A stretch of DNA of 64,000 nt from Bacteroidota bacterium. Its GTDB lineage: Bacteria; Bacteroidota; Bacteroidia; JACPRZ01. This document shows, piece by piece, positions 44,715 through 53,222 of the stretch (its first letter is position 1; every line of letters begins with the position of its first letter). The DNA is taken from contig JACPRZ010000031.1 in NCBI GenBank assembly GCA_016193485.1, positions 1 through 64,000 of the forward strand. The letters are read 5' to 3'. The position numbers and the translations under genes are program-made. The notes under the pieces were generated by a model. That model made no database searches. It was not told the DNA's origin and saw only the letters and a program-made list of their open reading frames with translations.

Positions 44715-45911
44715 ATGATTACCGTAGATGTTGCAAGGGACCTTATTTTGACAAATGTCCCGAAACCCGAATTTATTTATGTTACGGCAGAAAAATGTTG
44801 CGGATTTGTACTTGCCGAAAATATTTTCAGCCCGGTTGACCTGCCGCCTTTTGATCAGTCGGCAATGGATGGATATGCCATTTCGGTTTCCGATGTTAAT
44901 AAAGGAATAACAAAATTTGATGTTGCAGGAGAAGTTAGGGCCGGAGGATCGCGGAAAATAAGGGCTGGAAACGGAAAAGCCGTCAGGATTTTCACCGGAG
45001 CAATGGTACCTTCAGGATACGACTGTGTTGTGATGCAGGAAAACGTGACCTGTACAGGTAATGTATTAGATATACACATCAATGATATTTTCCCCGGACT
45101 GAACATCCGGAAAAGAGGAAGTCAGATAAAAAAAGGGCAAATGGCTTTATCCAGACAAACGGTTATCAATCCTGCCGGAGCCGGTTTTATTGCATCTATG
45201 GGTTTAACACGGGTAAAAAGTTATCAAAATCCGGGGGTTGCAGTCATTGCAACCGGTGATGAACTCGTCTTACCGGGTAGAAAACCGGGTACCGGAGAGA
45301 TATATGAATCCAACACGGTCACCATAATATCAGCATTACGCCAGATGGGGATTGATGAAATATTTCGCCTGCGTTGCCGGGACCGGAAAGAGGAAATGAT
45401 CAGGATAGTCAGGTCATACATTAATAAAGCGGATATTTTTTTATTTACAGGCGGAATATCTGAAGGGAAATATGATCTTGTGAAAGACGTTCTGATGAAA
45501 GCCGGTGTACGAACCATTTTTCATGGGGTAAAGCAAAAACCCGGCAAGCCGTTGTATGCCGGGAGAAAGAAAAAAAAAATATTTTTCGGACTTCCCGGAA
45601 ACCCTGCTGCAGCGCTGACCTGTTTTTATGAATATGTGTATCCGTACATCAGGAAAATTCAGGGTTTTACCGAAATCACATTACCGGTTTCAAAGTATCG
45701 CACTGGTAAACCGATCCGGAAAAAACCGGGAAAAGCATGGTTTATGAAATCAAAGATTATGGGCAATTCGGTAATACCGCTTGACGGGCAGGAATCCTTT
45801 ATTATGAAGTCATTTGCCCAGGCCGATTCGCTTATTTACCTCCCGCCAGCAAAAGAAAAAGTCAGGAAGGGAGAATGGGTAGAAGTTCACAGGTTACCGT
45901 ATCAGCAATAA
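44715..45911 (+). CDS. moeA: molybdopterin molybdotransferase MoeA
   Basis: This 398-aa protein inserts molybdenum into adenylylated molybdopterin. Motifs seen are PFDQSAMDGYAI, the TGDEL segment, FTGGISEGKYD and GLPGNPAAALTCF, with a C-terminal beta-barrel domain. Length is normal. It starts 2 nt after the TauE-type permease and is followed 9 nt later by mobA, so these are one operon. Its product feeds NarG across the divergent promoter. Confidence 0.95.
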   Translation: MITVDVARDLILTNVPKPEFIYVTAEKCCGFVLAENIFSPVDLPPFDQSAMDGYAISVSDVNKGITKFDVAGEVRAGGSRKIRAGNGKAVRIFTGAMVPSGYDCVVMQENVTCTGNVLDIHINDIFPGLNIRKRGSQIKKGQMALSRQTVINPAGAGFIASMGLTRVKSYQNPGVAVIATGDELVLPGRKPGTGEIYESNTVTIISALRQMGIDEIFRLRCRDRKEEMIRIVRSYINKADIFLFTGGISEGKYDLVKDVLMKAGVRTIFHGVKQKPGKPLYAGRKKKKIFFGLPGNPAAALTCFYEYVYPYIRKIQGFTEITLPVSKYRTGKPIRKKPGKAWFMKSKIMGNSVIPLDGQESFIMKSFAQADSLIYLPPAKEKVRKGEWVEVHRLPYQQ

Positions 45912-45920
45912 AATCGGTTA

Positions 45921-46508
45921 ATGAACGTAAAACAAAAAATATCGGGTTTTATTCTTGCCGGGGGCAGAAGTTCACGGATGGGTTTTGAAAAGGGAATGGT
46001 GCGTATTCAAAAGCAATATATGATTGAACGGGTGTTGGCAGCATTGTCGCAGGTTGCCGGTTCAATGTCCATCATTTCAAATACAAATACGTATAGTTTT
46101 CTGAAAATACCTTTATATAAGGATATTATTCCCGGTTGCGGACCGGTTGGCGGAATTTACACTGCACTGGAGGTATCACAAACAGAGAGGAACCTGATTA
46201 TTTCCTGCGATATTCCTTTTGTAAAACCCGGATTGCTGCAATATATTATTGACCGTAGCAGAGGTGACGATGAGATAATCCTTCCTTCAGAAGGCGGCCT
46301 GATTCATCCCCTTTGCGGGATATACCGGAAATCAATTGCCGGAAATATTGAACACCTGATGGCAAACAAAGTATATAAGATGATGGACATCATAGGGTAT
46401 TTTAGGTACAGAGTATTGCCAATAGATAAGTCAATGGAATTTTATTCTCCAGATTTACTGAAGAATATAAATTCACTTAAAGATTTGGAAGAAGTATTAA
46501 TATCCTAA
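45921..46508 (+). CDS. mobA: molybdenum cofactor guanylyltransferase MobA
   Basis: This 195-aa nucleotidyltransferase adds GMP to the molybdenum cofactor to make the MGD form used by NarG. The nucleotide-binding loop is FILAGGRSSRMGFEKG, with GCGPVGGIYTAL and the SCDIPFVKP metal-binding motif. Presence of mobA fits the bis-MGD need of the nitrate reductase. The stop codon and last codons lie inside a word-repeat that continues into moaD. Confidence 0.93.
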   Translation: MNVKQKISGFILAGGRSSRMGFEKGMVRIQKQYMIERVLAALSQVAGSMSIISNTNTYSFLKIPLYKDIIPGCGPVGGIYTALEVSQTERNLIISCDIPFVKPGLLQYIIDRSRGDDEIILPSEGGLIHPLCGIYRKSIAGNIEHLMANKVYKMMDIIGYFRYRVLPIDKSMEFYSPDLLKNINSLKDLEEVLIS

Positions 46509-46544
46509 TATCCCAATATCCTAATATCTCAATATCCCAATATG
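46498..46544. repeat. word-repeat (CTAATATCC/CAATATCCC) spanning mobA stop and moaD start
   Basis: About five 8-9 base units cover the mobA TAA (46506-46508) and the moaD ATG (46542). The moaD start codon sits in a unit variant, CAATATG. Confidence 0.8.
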
Positions 46545-46784
46545 TCAGTCAGAATTTTATTCTTCGGATATCTTGTTGAAAAAACTGGCAGAAGTTCCAT
46601 GCATATAAATAACCATAATTTGGTATCGGATAGTGAAGGGTTGAAGAAATTTTTGTATTCGGAATTTCCGCACCTGGAAGGACAAATATTTAAAATTGCA
46701 ATTAACAGGGAATTGATAAATAAAAAGCGGGAGATTAATGACGGTGATGAAGTTGCGCTTATGCCGCCTTATGCGGGAGGATAG
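46542..46784 (+). CDS. moaD: molybdopterin synthase sulfur carrier subunit MoaD
   Basis: This 80-aa ubiquitin-fold protein carries the sulfur used to make molybdopterin. It ends in PPYAGG, the required C-terminal Gly-Gly that is activated and thiocarboxylated. The DGDEVALMPPYAGG tail is diagnostic. moaE follows after 56 nt, and the two products form the synthase. Confidence 0.93.
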   Translation: MSVRILFFGYLVEKTGRSSMHINNHNLVSDSEGLKKFLYSEFPHLEGQIFKIAINRELINKKREINDGDEVALMPPYAGG

Positions 46785-46840
46785 GGAAAGTTCAAATCTC
46801 AAAATTCAAAGTGCAAAAATGAAAAATAATAACCCATAAA

Positions 46841-47272
46841 ATGACAAGAGCAAAGTTTTTTATTAAGGGAGCCATTTCAACGCGATATATTTCAGGTATG
46901 ATAGGGAAACATGGCGAAAACAGCGGACTTGGTGCTCACGTAATATTTCTCGGCCAGGTGCGTAGCGATAAAAAGAATAAAAAGGTTGTGAAGGAAATTC
47001 AATATTCGGTCTACGCGCCAATGGCTGAAAAGGAATTTCAAAAGATAAAGGATGAGGCGTTTGAACGATACCCGCTGCATTGCCTGCATATTGTTCACAG
47101 CACGGGAAAGGTGGGAACCGGAGAAATTTCACTGGCGGTAATGGCATCGGCAGGGCACAGAAAAAAAACCTTTGAAGCGCTGAAATTTATTGTTGAACAG
47201 ATCAAAAAGAGAGTTCCGATCTGGAAAAAGGAGGTGTATGATGATGGAAGTGAAGTATGGATAAAACATTAG
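46841..47272 (+). CDS. moaE: molybdopterin synthase catalytic subunit MoaE
   Basis: This 143-aa large subunit of molybdopterin synthase transfers sulfur from MoaD to cyclic pyranopterin monophosphate. Motifs are GAHVIFLGQVR, the STGKVGTGEISLAV segment and the C-terminal VPIWKKEVYDDGSEVW with its catalytic Lys. It is preceded by a short spacer of degenerate AAATCTCAAAATTC-like words. The gene is complete. Confidence 0.95.
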   Translation: MTRAKFFIKGAISTRYISGMIGKHGENSGLGAHVIFLGQVRSDKKNKKVVKEIQYSVYAPMAEKEFQKIKDEAFERYPLHCLHIVHSTGKVGTGEISLAVMASAGHRKKTFEALKFIVEQIKKRVPIWKKEVYDDGSEVWIKH

Positions 47273-47398
47273 ATGATTGCGAATTCCGGATTGCCAAAAT
47301 TTCGGATTTAAATTCATACATGCGCAATCTGCAATGGATAATTTTTCAGATATCCGATTTGTTATAATAATCATTAATATTTCTTAAAAAACCCCTCT

Positions 47399-47818
47399 AT
47401 GAAAATTAAAGTAACGCGAATTGATGATGGCTTTCATTTTGTTGCCGAAAACGAAACCGGAAACACGCTGAGCATGGATGCCGGTTCAGAATTGGGTGGC
47501 AGTAATACCGGCATGAGACCCATCGAATTGATGCCTGCCGCCCTTGCCGGATGCAGCGCATTTGATATTGTATCCATCCTTAAAAAGCAGAGACAGCACA
47601 TAAAAGATTTCCAGGTGGAAGTCAATGCCGAGAGGCAAACCGGTAAAATGGCTAATCTTATTACCGCTTTCAATATTGTTTATACCCTGCGCGGGAATAT
47701 TGACAAAGAAAAACTTGAAAAAGCAATTGAACTGTCAATGAAGAAATATTGCTCGGTTGCCAAAATGCTGGAGAAGACGGCAAAAATCACATATTCTTAT
47801 GTGCTTTATCCCAAATAA
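47399..47818 (+). CDS. OsmC/Ohr-family protein
   Basis: This 139-aa protein shows the OsmC fold: GGSNTGMRPIELMPAALAGCSAFDIVSIL with the conserved reactive Cys, and a second Cys in KKYCSVAKMLEKTAKITYSY. Family members are thiol peroxidases that reduce organic hydroperoxides, though many are uncharacterised. It sits within the molybdenum cofactor cluster without an obvious role in it. A hairpin-forming repeat separates it from the moaC-moaB gene. Confidence 0.88.
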   Translation: MKIKVTRIDDGFHFVAENETGNTLSMDAGSELGGSNTGMRPIELMPAALAGCSAFDIVSILKKQRQHIKDFQVEVNAERQTGKMANLITAFNIVYTLRGNIDKEKLEKAIELSMKKYCSVAKMLEKTAKITYSYVLYPK

Positions 47819-47872
47819 AAATTAATTAAATGAGTACGTATCAATATGGGGAATTAATTAATACAAAAATCT

Positions 47873-47956
47873 CCCGCAGATTTCGCAGATAATCGCAGAA
47901 GTGAATTATTGAAATTCAAACATGATATTTCTGCGAAAATCAGCGTAATCTGCGGG
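47873..47956. repeat. 28-bp imperfect inverted repeat (CGCAGAT words)
   Basis: The arms 47873-47900 and 47929-47956 pair at 24 of 28 positions. Each arm is built of CGCAGAT-like words, ending in CCCGCAGATT on one side and AATCTGCGGG on the other. It lies between osmC and moaC-moaB. Confidence 0.85.
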
Positions 47957-48029
47957 AAACAAAATCATTATTTTTTGAATTACCTGAATATTTATATTAA
48001 ATAAATGAAAAAATAAATTCACTGATACC

Positions 48030-48959
48030 ATGATTGACATATCGGGAAAAATCACAACGCAACGGACTGCAATTGCCGGGGCGACTATAAAAGTTTCTGC
48101 GGAAAGTTTATCTGCAATAAAAGATAATTCAGTTCCGAAGGGCGATGTTTTCGCTACCGCCAAAGCGGCAGGATTGTTTGCAGTAAAAAATACCTGTTAC
48201 GCATTACCTCATTGCCATCCCATTTCGGTTGATTTTACCGGTTTCCGGTTTTCAACGGTTGAAAAAAAATCTATAATAAACATTGAATGTGAAGTGACAT
48301 CCATAGCCAGAACGGGATGTGAAATGGAGGCGCTGCACGGTGTATCCGTTGCCGCGCTTACCGTTTACGACATGTTAAAACCGATAGATAAAAGCATCGA
48401 AATTTTATCGGTCCGGTTAATTGAGAAAAGGGGGGGGAAGTCGGATTACCTGGATAAATTCAAAAAAGATTTGTCCGCTGCCGTAGTAGTTGCTTCCGAT
48501 TCCATTTCACAGGGAACTAAAGAAGATAAAGCGGGTAAGGCAATCGTTCAGAAACTTGAACGGTTAAGTATTAAAGTAGCGGATTACTGTGTAATACCCG
48601 ATGAAGTAAAGATAATCCGGAAAAGAACTGAGGGTTATTGCAATGAAGGCATTGACATTGTACTTATTACCGGTGGAACAGGATTGTCTCCCCGTGATGC
48701 CACGCCCGAAGCCATTCGGCCGCTTATTGAGCGTGAAGTCCCCGGCATCATGGAAGCCGCCCGCGCTTATGGCCAGCAGCGGACGCCATTTGCAATGCTC
48801 TCAAGAGGCATTGCCGGAATGAAGGACAGGACGCTTATTATTACAATGCCCGGCTCTACACGAGGCGCTTCGGAAACCATGGATGCGTTATTCCCGTTTA
48901 TCCTTCATGTTTTCAGGGTGACGGATATGAACTTCAGGCATGGGAAGAAGAAGGGATAG
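48030..48959 (+). CDS. moaCB: bifunctional cyclic pyranopterin monophosphate synthase / molybdopterin adenylyltransferase (MoaC-MoaB fusion)
   Basis: This 309-aa protein fuses two steps of cofactor synthesis. Residues 1-140 are MoaC, with TCYALPHCHPIS and CEMEALHGVSVAALTVYDM. Residues about 152-305 are a MoaB/MogA-type domain (VVASDSISQGTKEDKAG, ITGGTGLSPRDATPEA, TLIITMPGS). The linker EKRGGKSDYLDKF is encoded across a G8 tract at 48430-48437, so a slippage event would separate the domains. moaA, whose product feeds MoaC, is not in the window. Confidence 0.93.
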   Translation: MIDISGKITTQRTAIAGATIKVSAESLSAIKDNSVPKGDVFATAKAAGLFAVKNTCYALPHCHPISVDFTGFRFSTVEKKSIINIECEVTSIARTGCEMEALHGVSVAALTVYDMLKPIDKSIEILSVRLIEKRGGKSDYLDKFKKDLSAAVVVASDSISQGTKEDKAGKAIVQKLERLSIKVADYCVIPDEVKIIRKRTEGYCNEGIDIVLITGGTGLSPRDATPEAIRPLIEREVPGIMEAARAYGQQRTPFAMLSRGIAGMKDRTLIITMPGSTRGASETMDALFPFILHVFRVTDMNFRHGKKKG

Positions 48960-49056
48960 GAATTCCTGCTTTTATTCAGTAATTACCGCAGTCGCTTCAT
49001 TCTTGCACAGCAATAACAGGAGCAGGAAATTATGGTGGTGCTGAGTAGTAACCTTC

Positions 49057-50223
49057 TCATGATATTTTCATATGCCTCCGGTGATACAAGAAAATCCCTA
49101 TGGCAAAATAAATAACAGAAAGAACCGTCAATGAACCGATTTCAGGTAAAATTTCACTAAATCCTTCTTTCATAATAAGTATTTTATTAAGCGCAGAAAC
49201 TGCGTGTGATGGAGACAAAATCCCGTTCATTGTAAAATTGTAATCACCGATGTTGAAAAGTGTCTTTGTTTCCAAAGGAAACATTGAACCGGAAAAGAAC
49301 ATAAAAAGAAAAAGCGGAAAGTTGCCAATCACAAGAACATGGTTTATTGTCTTACATCCAGCGGCAAGGATTAAACTAAAGGCGATTATTGAAATGCTGC
49401 AAAGAGCGGAAACCAATAATACAAGCAGGAATGAACCCTCTATTTTGAAACCCAGAGGGATGGCGGTCAGAAGCGTAATCAGCACCGAAACAACACCTAC
49501 AAAAACCTGTACAACGCTTATACCGGAAAGAAAAGTAAAAGCGCTTACATTTGAAAGTTTTAATCTTTTAATTGTTTGCTTCTCCGACTCAACTACAAGT
49601 GCAATTGAGGCGGTGAACATGAGCATTATGATTGAAAAAATCAAAAGACCAGGTACTGCCAGTTCAAAGGATGTTCTGACACCCGAAGTACCAATGCCTG
49701 TTTCTTTGAAATTTACAGGGTTAGGCATTCCTGTCATGGAAAGAATAAATTTGTTCAGGTAATCGCCTGCCAGAACTGCTGAAATAAGATAATTGATGTT
49801 TGTTATATTTCCAACGAACTCAATATCAAGTGGCGATGGTTCGGCAGTAGATAACGATGCAATATTTTTCGAAAAATTTTCAGGGACGATCATCAGAAGA
49901 TTCGCTTTGTAGTTTTTCAACTGTGTTAATGATGATTCCCTGCTTTTCGATTTTATGAAATGTATAGCCGATTTACCGGTATCCTGCTGTAATTTTTCGA
50001 AAGCACGGAACATTTCTTCACCGAAGTTGATGTTTTTATTGCCATCCGTAACGATTCCATTATCATTACTTAGCAAGTGGATAGTGTATGCGGGTTGTGT
50101 ACTTTTATCTATCAGATAATAAACAAAAACGAAAAATGGAGCGCAGGAAACGGTAAGCGCCAGTATCCAGAAATTCCGGACATGCTCTTTAATGCTTTTG
50201 TTTATTATACTGAATAATTTCAT
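49057..50223 (-). CDS. ABC-2 type transporter permease
   Basis: This 388-aa protein has an N-terminal membrane helix (FWILALTVSCAPFFVFVYYL), a large extracytoplasmic domain at about 45-180, and five or six C-terminal helices, the layout of the ABC-2 family that includes YhaP and DrrB-like exporters. It lies 11 nt downstream of the ATPase gene at 50235-51206, its certain partner. Substrate is unknown. Drug, lipid or peptide export are the usual choices. Confidence 0.88.
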   Translation of the reverse strand: MKLFSIINKSIKEHVRNFWILALTVSCAPFFVFVYYLIDKSTQPAYTIHLLSNDNGIVTDGNKNINFGEEMFRAFEKLQQDTGKSAIHFIKSKSRESSLTQLKNYKANLLMIVPENFSKNIASLSTAEPSPLDIEFVGNITNINYLISAVLAGDYLNKFILSMTGMPNPVNFKETGIGTSGVRTSFELAVPGLLIFSIIMLMFTASIALVVESEKQTIKRLKLSNVSAFTFLSGISVVQVFVGVVSVLITLLTAIPLGFKIEGSFLLVLLVSALCSISIIAFSLILAAGCKTINHVLVIGNFPLFLFMFFSGSMFPLETKTLFNIGDYNFTMNGILSPSHAVSALNKILIMKEGFSEILPEIGSLTVLSVIYFAIGIFLYHRRHMKIS

Positions 50224-50234
50224 TTATGCAATAT

Positions 50235-51206
50235 TTACTCTCGCAACTTCCTTCCCGTCAGGTTAATAAAAACATCTTCAAGGGAATTAGAGCGCATGTT
50301 AAGTTCTCCAATGGCAATATTTTTCTCTTTAAGAGCATTTGTGATATCAGCGATTTTCTCAATAAGGTTTTTTGTTCTGATGATAATGGAGTGAGATTCA
50401 ATCTTGAAATCGGGAGAATAATTTATTATTACAGCCGAAGCGGTTCTCAACATTTCATCAGAAGGATTTTTTAATTTAATTTCCAGTATATCGCCTTCGC
50501 CAATGGATTTTTTAAGATCATCAGGGGTATCAATTACGAGCAGTTTACCTTTATCAATAATCGCAACACGCGTTGCTATGCGTTCGGCTTCGTCCATATT
50601 ATGGGTTGTGAGAATGACGGTTTTCTCTCTCGCAACGCTCAGGATAAACTCTCTGACCAACACCCGGCTTTGAGGATCAAGTCCTGCTTCGGGCTCGTCA
50701 AATACTACAATCTCGGGGTTCTGCACCAGCGCAAGACAAATGTTCAACCTCCGTTTCATGCCGCCAGACAAAGTATCAGCGCACTTATTTCTCTTTTCGC
50801 TCAGGCCCATATCATCCAGGAGCTTATTCGCCCTTTTTTGTGCCTCACCCGTTTTCATATCGTACATTTCACCAAGGAATACAATCTGTTCAAAGCAGGT
50901 AAGCCGGGGCCAGAAAATATTTTCCTGTGTGCATAGTCCTACTTTTGATTTTATTTCTTTTGAGTCAGATATTTTTTTTCCAAGGATAAACACTTCTCCC
51001 GAAGTGGGTTTCAGCAAGCCGCAAATCATATTTATAGACGTGCTTTTACCAGCGCCATTCGGGCCTAAGAAACCGAATACTTCACCCTGCAAAACCTCTA
51101 TCGAGAGGTTATCAACGGCAATGAAGGAACCGAATTTTTTTACCAGATTTTGCGCTTTAATGGCTACCATACCGGTTTTACTTTCCAGTTGATATTTTTT
51201 TAACAT
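50235..51206 (-). CDS. ABC transporter ATP-binding protein
   Basis: This 323-aa ATPase has Walker A GPNGAGKS, the Q-loop near CTQENIFWPRLT, signature LSGGMKRRLN, Walker B EIVVFDEPEAG and the H-loop TTHNMDEAE. A C-terminal extension of about 90 residues follows the core, as in ABC-2 exporters of the DrrA type. I chose ATG 51206; the TTG six bases upstream is less likely. The permease follows with an 11-nt gap. Confidence 0.93.
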   Translation of the reverse strand: MLKKYQLESKTGMVAIKAQNLVKKFGSFIAVDNLSIEVLQGEVFGFLGPNGAGKSTSINMICGLLKPTSGEVFILGKKISDSKEIKSKVGLCTQENIFWPRLTCFEQIVFLGEMYDMKTGEAQKRANKLLDDMGLSEKRNKCADTLSGGMKRRLNICLALVQNPEIVVFDEPEAGLDPQSRVLVREFILSVAREKTVILTTHNMDEAERIATRVAIIDKGKLLVIDTPDDLKKSIGEGDILEIKLKNPSDEMLRTASAVIINYSPDFKIESHSIIIRTKNLIEKIADITNALKEKNIAIGELNMRSNSLEDVFINLTGRKLRE

Positions 51207-51267
51207 TAGCAATAATGAGCTTTTTCATTTTTTTCAGAAGTAGGAAGAGAGATATTTATCGAAAAGA

Positions 51268-51342
51268 TCAATGATTTTTATTGGAAATTTTTAGACAATA
51301 ATCATCCTCTTCATCTTCGTATTCCTTATCCCCCTTCTTCAT
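51268..51342 (-). CDS. possible 24-aa acidic micro-ORF
   Basis: ATG 51342 to TGA 51268 would encode MKKGDKEYEDEEDDYC and eight more residues. It overlaps the stop of the ORF at 51339-51431 (ATGA). There is no family match and it is too short to trust. It is listed because of the coupled arrangement. Confidence 0.15.
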   Translation of the reverse strand: MKKGDKEYEDEEDDYCLKISNKNH

Positions 51343-51431
51343 TTTTCCTTCTTTGCCGCTTTAGCGCCCTTTCTGGATTTTTTACCGGAGGTCTTGCTCC
51401 CGCAGCCCCTGCGTGGTTTACAACAGCCCAT
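51339..51431 (-). CDS. possible 30-aa Lys/Cys-rich micro-ORF
   Basis: ATG 51431 to TGA 51339 would encode MGCCKPRRGCGSKTSGKKS plus a Lys-rich tail of eleven residues. Eleven basic residues and three cysteines in 30 suggest a nucleic-acid or metal-binding peptide if it is expressed. It lies in the 291-nt gap between hyuB and the ABC genes. Evidence is weak. Confidence 0.2.
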   Translation of the reverse strand: MGCCKPRRGCGSKTSGKKSRKGAKAAKKEK

Positions 51432-51436
51432 AAAAG

Positions 51437-51535
51437 ATGAATATTAGAATAAAAAAACATTAGAACAATAGAAATAAATAACCTATTTCCTGCCATTCTA
51501 ATATTCTAATGTTCTATTGTTCAACTTTTCTATTA
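51437..51535. repeat. word-repeat (ATTAGAAC/TTCTAAT) at the 3' end of hyuB
   Basis: Words such as ATTAGAATA, ATTAGAACA and their complements ATTCTAAT and GTTCTATTG form a degenerate array that can pair with itself. It extends over the hyuB stop at 51498 into its last codons. Confidence 0.7.
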
Positions 51536-53207
51536 TTTTGTATTCCACTTTTGCCTTCTTTACAGATACAAAACCGTTTTTCACATCCTCCATTACATTT
51601 TTTCTGTCCCTTTCTTTTGGCTTTCCATACCCTCCCCCCCCCCCGGCAACCTGATGATAGATGGTTCCTGCAGGTATATCATCGACAATATCCTTGCTCA
51701 TGGGAGTTAACTTTTTACCACCGGGGTACTTTAACCTGATAAAGTTCAAAATACCGTTTTTCCCACCGTTAATTCCATAAGACGGGACCACATCACCATC
51801 TCCAAAAACGACCATTTTCGTATTATCAGCGCCCATGCGGATAAGTGTTTCTGTTCCCAATCCTCCGCGCCATTTTCCCGCACCTGCGGAATCGCAAAGA
51901 TATTCATGTTTGAGGATCAGGTGCGGTGTCTGTTGCTCGTACATCTCATAATCCTGGTCCAATACCCCCCCTGAAGCGTCTATCATACCAATGTGGTCAT
52001 AGCCATCGTTACCTTTAATGGCGCCCGAACCGCCTTTCATTCCGAGAAAACATATATCAACATATTTACGTCCGGTACGGGGGTGAATGCCGGTAAAAAG
52101 GGAACAGAGCAGGTGATTCCATCCCGCACATACGCGGTCGGGAATTGCCTTGGCAAGCGCCTTGAAAATGGAGTCCGCAATTTGGGGGCAAAGGTGATTG
52201 CCGAACGTTGTGGCTTTCGGGTAGGATGCGTTTAAAATAGTTCCTTCCGGCACGATATATTTCAGCGGCTTCAACATTCCCTCATTATGCGGTATCCTGT
52301 GGTCAACCATTTGCAGAAAAGTAAGGGTGATGGCGGAGCATGTTGAGGTGTATGTTCCGTTCACAAAGCCATTGGTCTGCTTTGATGATCTCGAAAAATC
52401 AAATTCAACATCCTTATCCTTAACGGTTATTTTTACCCGGATGGGAAATTTACTGCCCGGATGTTTACCATCGTAATAAACCATGCTGTTGCCATAATAA
52501 GTGCCGTTGGGAATACCTTTTATTTCATTGCGCATCATTTTTTCAGTGGAAGCGAATAGTTCTACCTTGTGCGCCTCATAGCAATCAATCCCGTATTTTT
52601 CAACCAGCACCTGGAACCGCCTTTCTCCAAGGGTGCAGGCGCCAATCTGGGCTTTAATATCTTCGTCAACTATTCGCAGCCGGATATTTGCGAAAATCAG
52701 GTTCCATACGTCTTTCCGCAGTTTTCCGCGTTCATACAATTTTACGGCAGGAATCCGCAACGCCTCCTGCCATACCTCGGTGGCATTGGGATTATACCCC
52801 CCCTGCACCGCTCCGCCAATGTCCGCCTGGTGACCTTTTGCAGCAGACCAGCCGATCAGCGCGTCACCGAGAAAAATCGGTTTGAAGATGGCAACGTCAT
52901 TGTTTTGGTTTCCAAGGGAAAAAACATCATTATGTATGATTACATCACCCGGGTAAATTTCACTGCCGAAGGTTTTAATGATTTCCTTGCAGACGGGTCC
53001 AAGCGAAAAGGAAAGAATAGGGAGGTTTTCGGTTTGCTCCAGCATTTGTCCTTTTGAATCATAGAGTCCGGTTACAAAGTCCTTTGCTTCGCACAGAATA
53101 GGTGAGCGCGTTGTCTTTGTCAGCGAAATGGACATCTCATCCGTAATGGACCTGAAGGAGCGCTGGAAGATGGTGACGAGGATTTTATCAATATTTTTAC
53201 CGGACAT
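51498..53207 (-). CDS. hyuB: hydantoinase B / 5-oxoprolinase-type subunit
   Basis: This 569-aa protein matches the HyuB family, the partner of HyuA in ATP-dependent opening of hydantoin or 5-oxoproline rings and in related carboxylases. Visible landmarks are TTRSPILCEAKDF, GDVIIHNDVFSLGN, KGHQADIGGAVQGG, a central SSKQTNGFVNGTY and the C-terminal VAGGGGGYGKPKERD. That glycine run is encoded by an 11-base homopolymer (51634-51644), the longest in the window. It needs HyuA, which here lies 8 kb upstream at 61196-63343. The HEAT-like gene ends 15 nt before its ATG. Confidence 0.9.
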   Translation of the reverse strand: MSGKNIDKILVTIFQRSFRSITDEMSISLTKTTRSPILCEAKDFVTGLYDSKGQMLEQTENLPILSFSLGPVCKEIIKTFGSEIYPGDVIIHNDVFSLGNQNNDVAIFKPIFLGDALIGWSAAKGHQADIGGAVQGGYNPNATEVWQEALRIPAVKLYERGKLRKDVWNLIFANIRLRIVDEDIKAQIGACTLGERRFQVLVEKYGIDCYEAHKVELFASTEKMMRNEIKGIPNGTYYGNSMVYYDGKHPGSKFPIRVKITVKDKDVEFDFSRSSKQTNGFVNGTYTSTCSAITLTFLQMVDHRIPHNEGMLKPLKYIVPEGTILNASYPKATTFGNHLCPQIADSIFKALAKAIPDRVCAGWNHLLCSLFTGIHPRTGRKYVDICFLGMKGGSGAIKGNDGYDHIGMIDASGGVLDQDYEMYEQQTPHLILKHEYLCDSAGAGKWRGGLGTETLIRMGADNTKMVVFGDGDVVPSYGINGGKNGILNFIRLKYPGGKKLTPMSKDIVDDIPAGTIYHQVAGGGGGYGKPKERDRKNVMEDVKNGFVSVKKAKVEYKIIEKLNNRTLEY

Positions 53208-53222
53208 CTGATTGTAAATTAA

